Assembly (NCBI GenBank): GCA_014800845.1 | Contig: JAAVFJ010000009.1 | Coordinates: 108,660 to 172,659, forward strand | Source: Bacteroidales bacterium | GTDB lineage: Bacteria > Bacteroidota > Bacteroidia > Bacteroidales > Muribaculaceae | Reading direction: 5' to 3' | DNA: 64,000 nt | Shown: positions 28,218 to 35,379 of the stretch, one piece after another | How positions within the stretch are numbered: position 1 is the stretch's first letter | How the letters are laid out: each line of letters opens with the position of its first letter | The notes under the pieces: generated by a model | The model's database searches: none | Told to the model about the DNA's origin: nothing | The model's input: only the letters and a program-made list of their open reading frames with translations | Translations under genes and position numbers: made by a program

Positions 28218-29029
28218 TAGACCCACCACCCGGCTGCGAGCAGCAGCAGCGTGACCGCCACACCACTGAGAAATCCCGGCCCGCGGGGCTCGGACTTGGT
28301 GAGGCTCTCTGTGCTCACACTCGCCGTGGCCGCTTCCTCCCTGAGGGCATGCTCCTCGCGCTGCGTGTCGGCAGCCTGAGCCTTGCGGGCGCGGGGAGCG
28401 TAGATGCTCACCGTCACCAGACGCCGCCCGGAATCCCGGTACTCCACCACGCGGCGCACACTGTCAGCCCCCATCTCAACCAGCGCCGCCGTGGCGCTGC
28501 GCTCGGTGGTTTCCACAGACTCCGACTTCTCAGTCGCCTCGACCACCTCGCTTACCACCTCCCTGCGGGTGCTGCATGAGGCCAGCAGAAGCACCATAAT
28601 CACCAACACGGGGAGCAGCCCGCGAAGCACCTCGGCGGCCACATCGAAGCAGGGGCACGCCTTGGCTGCAAACTCCCTGTGGCCATGAATCTTGGCGCCC
28701 GGATAGCGCTTGAGCAGCTCGCCGGTAAGCTTCCTGAGCGCCGCGCGCTGCTCGGGGGTGCGGGTATCCTTCGCGCGCCCCGAGGCATCCAGACCACCCA
28801 CATAGCAGATGCCTATGGAGCGGGCGTTGTGCCCCAGACAGTGGGCACCGATCTGCGCCTCCGGCCTGCCGGCCACCACCGTGCCGTCAAGATAGACCAC
28901 ATAGTGATAGCCTATGCCGTTGAAACCGCGGGCGCGGTGCCAGCCATCTATGTCGGCCTTGGTGAAATGCTTACCCTCGCGAGTGGCGGAGCAGTGAATT
29001 ATTATCTCATCTATCTTTCTCATACTCAT
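28163..29029 (-). CDS. N-acetylmuramoyl-L-alanine amidase endolysin fused to a unimolecular-spanin-like module
   Basis: A 288-residue two-part lysis protein. Residues 1-131 form a complete amidase_2-type endolysin (IIIHCSATREGK with the zinc His, GYHYVVYLDG, HGHREF and ACPCFDV). The frame continues without a stop into a second unit. LRGLLPVLVIMVLLLASC (135-152) is a lipoprotein signal with lipobox LASC, followed by a charged periplasmic segment (153-250) and a C-terminal membrane helix (252-271). That is the layout of a u-spanin, which links outer and inner membranes in phage lysis. A GTG at codon 134 (28628-28630) could start the spanin separately. In related phages these are separate genes. 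The ATG overlaps the holin gene stop by 4 bp. Confidence 0.75.
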   Translation of the reverse strand: MSMRKIDEIIIHCSATREGKHFTKADIDGWHRARGFNGIGYHYVVYLDGTVVAGRPEAQIGAHCLGHNARSIGICYVGGLDASGRAKDTRTPEQRAALRKLTGELLKRYPGAKIHGHREFAAKACPCFDVAAEVLRGLLPVLVIMVLLLASCSTRREVVSEVVEATEKSESVETTERSATAALVEMGADSVRRVVEYRDSGRRLVTVSIYAPRARKAQAADTQREEHALREEAATASVSTESLTKSEPRGPGFLSGVAVTLLLLAAGWWVYQNSVKQRGSRDATEGRM

Positions 29030-29214
29030 TTGTTTTTATATTTATAATCAATTCCGAAAACGGCCCCGGCAAAGGTCAGAATCTCGCCGAAAGCCACCAG
29101 CACCGACGAGTCTATCTCTCCGCTCGGTGGCGTAAGAAAGGCGCCCAGCAGGAGCGCGGCCCCCAGCACCATGAGTGTCACGGCGCAGAGCAACTGTAGC
29201 GACTGCCTGCTCAT
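29026..29214 (-). CDS. Holin-like small membrane protein
   Basis: A 62-residue protein with two hydrophobic segments (about 7-26 and 38-55) joined by a short loop (TPPSGEIDSS) and a basic C-terminus (DYKYKNK). This is the pattern of a class II holin. The position supports it: it overlaps both neighbours by ATGA junctions (4 bp with the endolysin, 1 bp with the preceding gene) and lies directly before the endolysin. No named family was recognised. Confidence 0.65.
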   Translation of the reverse strand: MSRQSLQLLCAVTLMVLGAALLLGAFLTPPSGEIDSSVLVAFGEILTFAGAVFGIDYKYKNK

Positions 29215-29672
29215 CAGCGTTCAAAGGCAAAACAGAGTTCCTTAATCTGGCTGATACACTCGCGGGCACCCTGCTCGAGCCGCTGGCGCAGAGGGACCAC
29301 CACCGCCTCACACTCCGGCGCCGAATAGGAGAGCTTGCCGGCCAGCAGGCGGTATTCCACATAGCGCTCCAACTCCCAGACTATCAGGTCGCAGACATAG
29401 TCAGCCTCCTCCAGATAGCACTTCAGGCGTATAGCCGCGCGGGGCCCGGTGAAATCGAGCGGGCGCATCCAGGCGCTCAGCCTTGCGCACGCCTCGCGCA
29501 GCAGCGAGGTCTTGGCCTCCGCCAGATATTTCCGGTCCGTGGGCTCATGCCAGTCTATGGCGGCCACTTCGCGGGGCGAAAGGCTGTAGCGGTTAGTCAT
29601 TCCGGCGCGTGCCATTGCCAGCGCACCGAGGTAGGTGGACTCCACCTTACCCAAATCAATCACTATAATCAT
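29214..29672 (-). CDS. Phage-cassette protein of unknown function, 152 residues
   Basis: I do not recognise this family. The 152-residue protein is mostly helical and charged, starts MIIVIDLGKVEST and has two cysteine-containing helices (LKCYLEEADYVCDLIVWELE and QGARECISQIKELC). No signal peptide or membrane helix is seen. It lies between the 681-residue protein and the holin, overlapping the holin start by one base, so it belongs to the phage-derived operon. A small structural or assembly role is possible but not shown. Confidence 0.65.
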   Translation of the reverse strand: MIIVIDLGKVESTYLGALAMARAGMTNRYSLSPREVAAIDWHEPTDRKYLAEAKTSLLREACARLSAWMRPLDFTGPRAAIRLKCYLEEADYVCDLIVWELERYVEYRLLAGKLSYSAPECEAVVVPLRQRLEQGARECISQIKELCFAFER

Positions 29673-29704
29673 TTTTCTGTCAATAATTTACAAGAGTTTA
29701 ACAA

Positions 29705-31696
29705 TCATTCCCAACTCACTCCGTCGAGTCGGTCGTAGCTGCCGCTCACGGTCAGCTCCCAGTCAGTGACACCGCGCGGCAGCGTGACCGGCACTCTCAC
29801 TCCGGCCTCCACGCTCCCGGTCACCTGCGCTCTGACCAGGTCGGTCAGCACCCTGCCGCGTCCGGCACGCACCCGGATTTGCGCCATCACCACGCCGCCG
29901 GTCACTGCCACATACAGAACCCTCGGCCGGTGCTTCCCGCCCGGCGGCGGGGGGAGACGCCCGCGCCAGACCAACCCTGACGGTACCCCCTCGCGCTCCC
30001 TGTCGGCGTCATAAATCTGCACCTCGCCGCGGCGCATCTCATACCACCCCAGGCGGCGGTGGAAGCACCCGCTGAGCATCGTCATGGTGAAATTCCGGCG
30101 CGTGGCCCGGAAATCGGAATCCTCGCCGAGCAGCAGCGAGCAGGTGTCGTTCATCAGCATCAGCAGCCCACGGCTCTCGCTGTAGCCCACGCGGCTCACC
30201 CCCTCTATGTCGCGGTAGATACGCCGGCAGACGGCGTCGGTCACCAGCAGCACCTCGCCACCCGTGCCTGCCACATAAAGCCCTGACAGAGTGGGGAAAG
30301 CATCGGCCACACGCAGCGGAGCCACCATGCGGCAATTGGTGTGAATGCCCTCCTTGTCGTGCATCAGCGCCGCCAGTCCGTGAGGGGTCGAGAGGTAGAT
30401 GTATTGCCGCGTGTAGGCCCCACCGCCGCGAAGCTGCGGCCAGATAGCCAACACACGCCCCCCTACATCAGCCGTGGTGCTCACACTCACCAGCGGATTG
30501 CCGCGACGCGAGGTGGTCAGAGCGTTGCCGCGCGCCGTGTAGAGCGTGTCGGCATAAGCCATGATGCAGTCAGCCGCTTCATCGAGCGCCGACTCCCCGG
30601 CACCCGGAGCGCTCACACCCGTCATCTCCTCGGAGAGGGGCGAGTCGCCACACCCCACAAACCGGCTGCCACCCTCGAGCATCAGCAGCTCCGCGCGCAT
30701 GGCAAGCTCCGGCAGCTGCGCCTCAATCTGAGCGTCGGAGACGGCCGGGAGCGAACAAGTGAGCTGACTCCCGTTTGCCCCCTGATAGAAACCCATTCCC
30801 GGCTCGGCGCCCTCTCGCAAAATGTCCGGCTCGCGGCTCACCCACACCTCGGCACCCTCTATCACCTCGCTCCATTGCGGGGAGAGGGGGGCCAACAGCG
30901 TGACCTTAAGCCTCCAGGCATTGATGCTGAACGCCCCCGCCCTGGTGCCCGTGCACCCCTTCTCCGTAGTCTCGAAGCCGAGCATGATTCTCTCGCGCGC
31001 CGGGAGCTGCTGACTGCCGCTCACCCTCACCGCGGGGCTCACACAGAGCAATCCGCCATCCTTAAGCCTCCAGGCCACGCGCACCATCACCGGCATGCAG
31101 CGGTAGCCGCTGACGTGGAGCTCCTCCACGCGAGTATTGAAAGCATCCATCAGGGCGCGGCTCACCCGCTTTTCATTGTCGCTACCTATGCCGACACGCG
31201 GATCGGCCACCACGCTCTTGAAGCTCACCGCCGGCACCTCGCCCGTAAGGGTCACCTCGCTGGCCGCCTCCGCCTGCCACTGCGGCGCATCGGGCAGATT
31301 GCCCAGCCAGGAGTAGCCCCCCTCAGCGCCGTCATGCAGATAGTAGAGCCGCCCCGACTCGCCGCGGAGTACCATGAAGCTACCCACGCGCACACCCTGC
31401 ATAAGCCTTTCGTCGAGCCTGCCTATCTCCAGGTCCGGATAGGTGGCCTCCGGGCCTTCGCCTAATATGCAGGCCACACGCAGCGTGCCGTCGTCATCCT
31501 GAGTGATTATGGCTATCCGGTCGTCGCGCACATCGCAGGCCGCGGGGCGCGCCCCTATGGTGGCCACCACCTCGGCGGGCATCAGCGCCTCCAGAGAGCC
31601 ACCCTGCTCGCAGAGATTCTGACAGTCGAATGTGTCCCCCACCCCCTGCAGAGCCTCGCCAAGCCGGGCCGTGCGGTCAATCTCTATCATCTTCAT
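29705..31696 (-). CDS. Large phage structural-type protein, 663 residues
   Basis: I do not recognise a named family. The protein is about 663 residues from the ATG at 31696 (MKMIEIDRTARLGEAL), which overlaps the end of the portal gene by 20 bp; an upstream in-frame codon at 31750 is less likely. It is rich in beta-type sequence with repeats such as IAIITQDDDGTLRVACIL, FMVLRGESGRLYYLHDG, LYVAGTGGEVLLVTDAV and LLMLMNDTCSLLL, which suggests a beta-propeller. Placed directly after the portal, it could be a tail-hub, stopper or fibre-like component. No signal peptide and no enzyme motif are visible. Confidence 0.6.
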   Translation of the reverse strand: MKMIEIDRTARLGEALQGVGDTFDCQNLCEQGGSLEALMPAEVVATIGARPAACDVRDDRIAIITQDDDGTLRVACILGEGPEATYPDLEIGRLDERLMQGVRVGSFMVLRGESGRLYYLHDGAEGGYSWLGNLPDAPQWQAEAASEVTLTGEVPAVSFKSVVADPRVGIGSDNEKRVSRALMDAFNTRVEELHVSGYRCMPVMVRVAWRLKDGGLLCVSPAVRVSGSQQLPARERIMLGFETTEKGCTGTRAGAFSINAWRLKVTLLAPLSPQWSEVIEGAEVWVSREPDILREGAEPGMGFYQGANGSQLTCSLPAVSDAQIEAQLPELAMRAELLMLEGGSRFVGCGDSPLSEEMTGVSAPGAGESALDEAADCIMAYADTLYTARGNALTTSRRGNPLVSVSTTADVGGRVLAIWPQLRGGGAYTRQYIYLSTPHGLAALMHDKEGIHTNCRMVAPLRVADAFPTLSGLYVAGTGGEVLLVTDAVCRRIYRDIEGVSRVGYSESRGLLMLMNDTCSLLLGEDSDFRATRRNFTMTMLSGCFHRRLGWYEMRRGEVQIYDADREREGVPSGLVWRGRLPPPPGGKHRPRVLYVAVTGGVVMAQIRVRAGRGRVLTDLVRAQVTGSVEAGVRVPVTLPRGVTDWELTVSGSYDRLDGVSWE

Positions 31697-33047
31697 GGCT
31701 CTCAGGCTTTTCAGGTTTCTCGCCGGGACGGTTGCGGATAAAGGCGTCAAAGGCCCCTAACACATCGAGCAGCGCAATCGTGGCATTCTCAAGCTCGGCG
31801 CGGAGCATCCCCTCGCCGGCGGCGCTGGTGGAGCGGCCGCGAAGCGCCCCGGCATTGCCGCTGATGGTCTCAAACAGCTCGAGCTGAGTCTTCAGCATCT
31901 CAGCGGCGCCGGCACCCACGGCACTCCCCGTGTGCACCTGCTCGGGGCTCACCCCTTTGGCCGTGCGCTTATAGGGCATGATGCCGTTCGGAGTGCTCCA
32001 GATGCGGCGGAGTTCGCGCCACGTGAAGCCGTCGGGGAGCTGATCGGCCGGATAGAGCAGCACACCCTTGGCAGAGGAGGAGATGATGTGGTCGAGCAGC
32101 GAAATCAAGCGGTTCACATACTTCTGCTGGTCAATCACATCCTCCACGAGCGAGTGCACCTCGCCATCTATCATGGGGTAGAAGCGTATGGCAAACGGTG
32201 GCGTGCCACCCGTCTGCTGCTCCAGAAGCAGACCCGTAGGAGTCAGCCAGCGCTGACGCCAGTATTCACCCGTGCGGTGGCGCAGCTCCAGAGGCTCGCT
32301 CCCCACCTCGCGCCTCGCGCGGTTCAGGGCCTGCAGACGCGTCAGCGAATCGGGGAGCTCTCTGCGCGTGCTCTTCAGGAAGGGATCGTAGACCTCTATC
32401 CACTCGCTGCCGCAGCGCTCCCACACCTCGATGATTCTGTAGCAACCCTTGCGCAGCGGAGTGGCGAAATCCAGGCCGCCGCTCATGTCGTTGCTGAGCC
32501 GGAAATCTCTCTGCTCACATCCGCGAAGTGCCTGCCGCAGTGCCTCCACGCGCCGCAGGTCGCCGCGCCCGAAGCGCGAGAATATCTCCGCCGGACTCAT
32601 GTCGTGGAGCATACCCACCAGGCGGCAGTCAGAGGCGTCGGCGCGCTCAAATGTCTCGAAGATGAGGCGCTCGGGGCTGACGTTGCGCCACATCCCCTCG
32701 GCCCCCTCGCGGCGCTGCACCGCCATGCCCGAAATCAGAAACTCCTCAAGCGCGCGGGCATCCTCCTCGGTCTGCGGCGGCAGCGGGGAGCCGGGGGTCA
32801 GACCCCCCTGCTGCAGATAGCGCCAACGCCCCACTATCCCCTTGACCATCTGGCGGATAATATTGTTGGTGATGGGCACACGCCCCTCCTCCTCCATGCG
32901 CATGCGCTCCGTCATGATGCCGCCGCGCGGCGAGGGGCAGTAGTCATCCCACTGGCGTCCGTAAGTAAAATCCTTGTATCGGCGGCGCTTCCCGCGCATG
33001 TGCCCGCAGTTGAGCCACGCTGAGTGCGCCCTGTCAATCATTCCCAT
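31677..33047 (-). CDS. Phage portal protein-like
   Basis: A 456-residue protein resembling portals of Bacteroidota phages. The N-terminal region has YKDFTYGRQWDDYCPS and PITNNIIRQMVKGIVGRWR, like portal N-terminal helices. A stem-like region IDQQKYVNRLISLLDHIISSS lies near 318-338, and ETISGNAGALRGRSTSAAGEG lies near 405-425. Portals form the dodecameric ring at one capsid vertex through which DNA passes. It lies third after the capsid gene, overlaps the preceding gene by 10 bp and the next by 20 bp. No terminase gene is nearby. The call rests on motif style and gene order. Confidence 0.65.
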   Translation of the reverse strand: MGMIDRAHSAWLNCGHMRGKRRRYKDFTYGRQWDDYCPSPRGGIMTERMRMEEEGRVPITNNIIRQMVKGIVGRWRYLQQGGLTPGSPLPPQTEEDARALEEFLISGMAVQRREGAEGMWRNVSPERLIFETFERADASDCRLVGMLHDMSPAEIFSRFGRGDLRRVEALRQALRGCEQRDFRLSNDMSGGLDFATPLRKGCYRIIEVWERCGSEWIEVYDPFLKSTRRELPDSLTRLQALNRARREVGSEPLELRHRTGEYWRQRWLTPTGLLLEQQTGGTPPFAIRFYPMIDGEVHSLVEDVIDQQKYVNRLISLLDHIISSSAKGVLLYPADQLPDGFTWRELRRIWSTPNGIMPYKRTAKGVSPEQVHTGSAVGAGAAEMLKTQLELFETISGNAGALRGRSTSAAGEGMLRAELENATIALLDVLGAFDAFIRNRPGEKPEKPESHEDDRD

Positions 33048-33553
33048 AACTTATTTAAATCCAAATAATTAAACAATCCTTCATTCATCTCAAAACCCTC
33101 CTCGGGGGGAGCCACAGCCAACAGCTCGGCGGGTTCTGCCTCGGGGCGCAGCTCTATGAGCCTCCCCTCGCGCGCCAGCATCGGCATCTCCGGCGTGGGC
33201 TCCAGGCCGGGGAAACGGCTCCGCAGCTCCTCCGGACAGTTGAACTCCACCGTCCTTCTGACGGGGCGGAGCCACCCTTTGCCGCGCACGCTCACTATGC
33301 GCTCCACGCCGTCGGGGAGGAGAAAGACACCGGTGCCCAGAGGCTCGAGCCGCTCCTTGATGTCGCGCACCGGCAGGAGAGCTGCGGGAGCACCCCGCAG
33401 CATCTCGGCATACCATGTGCGCAGCCTCGCGGCCAGCATCTTGTCAGTCTCCATTCCATCCTGCCTGGCCACCACGCAACCGCAGCTCTGCTCCGGGAGC
33501 GCCAGGCGCCGCTTCACCTCTGCAAGCAGCTCAGCTTCACTGTAATGCTTCAT
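33038..33553 (-). CDS. Phage-cassette protein, possible head-tail adaptor, 171 residues
   Basis: Unknown family. The 171-residue protein has a helical N-terminal half (EAELLAEVKRRL, MLAARLRTWYAEML) and a beta-rich middle (LGTGVFLLPDGVERIVSVRG), ending in an acidic tail (FNYLDLNKLWE). It lies between the capsid and portal genes, 2 bp after the former and overlapping the latter by 10 bp. Size and place fit a head-completion or adaptor protein, which is inference from gene order. Confidence 0.55.
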   Translation of the reverse strand: MKHYSEAELLAEVKRRLALPEQSCGCVVARQDGMETDKMLAARLRTWYAEMLRGAPAALLPVRDIKERLEPLGTGVFLLPDGVERIVSVRGKGWLRPVRRTVEFNCPEELRSRFPGLEPTPEMPMLAREGRLIELRPEAEPAELLAVAPPEEGFEMNEGLFNYLDLNKLWE

Positions 33554-33555
33554 AA

Positions 33556-34758
33556 TCAGCCACCTATGATGCGTGCGTGAGCCTCAGGATAACGCAGTGT
33601 CAGGCAGCTCGCCTCGGTGAGCACCATCGCCTCGGTGTTGCGCTGACCGCTCCCGCGCAGGTCCAGGGTGTCGGCTGTGAAGGGGATGAAGACATGCTTC
33701 TGTATGTACTCCGGGTCGATCACCATGCCGTTGGCGGGCATACCCATCGTGTCGAAGATGTCGGAGTAAATCACGTAGAGCGTGCCAAACTTGCTCTGCA
33801 GCTCCGAGAAGTCTATTCCCCAGCGTGTCACCTGGTCGCGCGAGGTGATGACGTGAGTGTGGTCAAGCTTGTTGAGCGCCGAAATCAGGTCGCGTCCGGC
33901 CAACAGCACCTTTCGGCGGCTGCCGCTGTTGTCGCTGAACACCGCGCAGAGCATGTCCACCAGTGCCTTCTGGTCAAAACCGTTGAGCGTCACGCTCACA
34001 TCCTTGCCGGCCTGATGCCAGATGCCGCCGGTGAAGGTCACTGTCTCCTGCTTGAGGTGGTCAAACACCTTTCCCTTGCGGCCGAAGAGGAATTGCTTCT
34101 CCATGCCGAGGCGCATATCGTAGACAGCAGCCTCCTGCTGGTCGGTGAAATCCCAGCCTATCTCCTTGTGGCTGAGCTTCATAACCAAACTCTGCTCCAC
34201 CTGCATCTTGAAGATTTGGCACAGGTTGCTGCGCTTCGTGGGCAGGGCTGCAAACTGCGGTGTCTGCACATCGAGCTGCGTGGCTGCGCGCCCCATTCTC
34301 ACAACCTCCTGACCGCTCATCAGGGGCTCCTCGCTCTCGGGGTCCTCGCTCAGTATGGCGCAGGTCAGGGTGCCCGCAGCGTCCTTCGCAAGGATGTAAT
34401 ACATGCAGCCTGCCGGGTTATCGGCCAGTGTGAACGTGTCGGTCACTTCGAAGCGCGAGGGGTGCTCGGTCTCCACCATGAAGATTACCTCCTCAGAGCC
34501 ATCCACCCCCTGGGCTGCCTTGCAGCTCTTGATTATGTCGCGGTCTGCGCGGCTGTCCACGGAATAGAAATCCACCTCCATGGAGTCCACGGTGCGCACA
34601 TGGCCCAGGCGCGAAATCTGGTCGAGAGGGGTGGCCATGGGGCGAACTTTCACTATAGCCTTGTCGATGGCGTTGGTCAGCAGCGAGGGTGACACTTCGG
34701 CTGCGTTGTCGGTGGTGAGGGGCTGTCCGCTCACGAATTCATCATTCTTTTCAATCAT
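33556..34758 (-). CDS. Phage major capsid protein (HK97-type fold, DUF5309/SU10-like)
   Basis: A 400-residue major capsid protein of the kind found in Bacteroidota phages. The start at 34758 (MIEKNDEFVSGQPLTTDNA) was preferred over an upstream codon at 34833, which would add residues from the leader. Family-like stretches are IVKVRPMATPLDQISR, RMGRAATQLDVQTPQFAALP, QEAAVYDMRLGMEKQFLFGRK, GGIWHQAG and RWGIDFSELQSKFGTLYVIYS. It is first in a seven-gene operon with a well-formed host-type promoter. No protease or scaffold gene is present. The frame is intact, with no stop or frameshift. Confidence 0.8.
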   Translation of the reverse strand: MIEKNDEFVSGQPLTTDNAAEVSPSLLTNAIDKAIVKVRPMATPLDQISRLGHVRTVDSMEVDFYSVDSRADRDIIKSCKAAQGVDGSEEVIFMVETEHPSRFEVTDTFTLADNPAGCMYYILAKDAAGTLTCAILSEDPESEEPLMSGQEVVRMGRAATQLDVQTPQFAALPTKRSNLCQIFKMQVEQSLVMKLSHKEIGWDFTDQQEAAVYDMRLGMEKQFLFGRKGKVFDHLKQETVTFTGGIWHQAGKDVSVTLNGFDQKALVDMLCAVFSDNSGSRRKVLLAGRDLISALNKLDHTHVITSRDQVTRWGIDFSELQSKFGTLYVIYSDIFDTMGMPANGMVIDPEYIQKHVFIPFTADTLDLRGSGQRNTEAMVLTEASCLTLRYPEAHARIIGG

Positions 34759-34851
34759 AACTCTAAAAAATTTGTAAGGGTTAAACGGTAAAACAATTTT
34801 TGCCAAATCATAAATTCCGATGCGCATCATCAATTATTTTCTTTGACACTG

Positions 34852-34883
34852 CAAAGTTATAACAAATATTTCATTCAGACAAA
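34852..34883 (-). promoter_or_regulatory. Promoter of the phage-derived operon
   Basis: On the minus strand, TTTG (34883-34880), a 20-base spacer and TAACTTTG (34859-34852) form a good Bacteroidota promoter. It lies about 95 bases before the capsid ATG. No phage-type repressor gene is nearby, so expression probably depends on host factors. Confidence 0.65.
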
Positions 34884-35085
34884 TATTTATTTTTACTTAA
34901 TTTTCTAACTACTTGACTCATTGAGTTATAACGAAATATTTTTAACTTACATTAACTTTTAGTACTAATGTTTTTATTTGAGCAAGCTCAGAAAAAGGGG
35001 TCGCCTCCCCGAATTCGCAAAATTTCCGAGCGAGCCGCTCAAAAACCTTTGCAGCGGCTTAAATGTTTAATTATCAACCATCCTT

Positions 35086-35341
35086 GTTAACTTATATTCT
35101 TTAGCGGCAAACGCAAGGCGCGGAGCGCCTCAAATCTCGCTAACCGGGGGCAACGCCCCCGGAAAGTGCCGGCAAATAATGTGCCCCGGAGGGGTACTAC
35201 ACTTAAGCACTTGCCATATCCGGGATGTCGTACCCCTCCGTGGCACTTTTCCTCTCGGAAACTACCGGGGGCGCTGCCCCCGGTTATCGAGATTAATGGC
35301 GCTCCGCGCCTTGCGTTTGCCGCTAAAGGGAATAAGTTAAC
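35086..35341. repeat. 256-bp palindromic element upstream of the pyruvate:ferredoxin oxidoreductase gene
   Basis: The two halves are near-exact reverse complements. Both ends carry GTTAAC, then CTTTAGCGGCAAACGC / GCGTTTGCCGCTAAAG, a GC-rich CCGGGGGC hairpin in each arm, and a GTGCC-GGAGGGGTAC stretch towards the centre. The flanks share the 10-mer ATTATCAACC (35070-35079 and 35349-35358), which may be a target duplication or a chance match. It looks like a mobile or REP-type palindrome. Open frames across it are by-products of the symmetry. The rest of 34884-35379 is AT-rich with no gene seen. Confidence 0.8.
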
Positions 35342-35379
35342 ATTACTGATTATCAACCGACTCTCTAAATTTAATACTG

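Noticed and set aside
30341..31465. Plus-strand frame of 374 codons inside the phage-derived operon
   Set aside because: Antisense to an intact gene, His/Arg-rich, without a ribosome-binding site or promoter.
28163..34883. Complete integrated prophage with att sites
   Set aside because: No integrase, no tRNA target and no flanking direct repeats were seen. The operon is bounded directly by cdd and the region upstream of nifJ.
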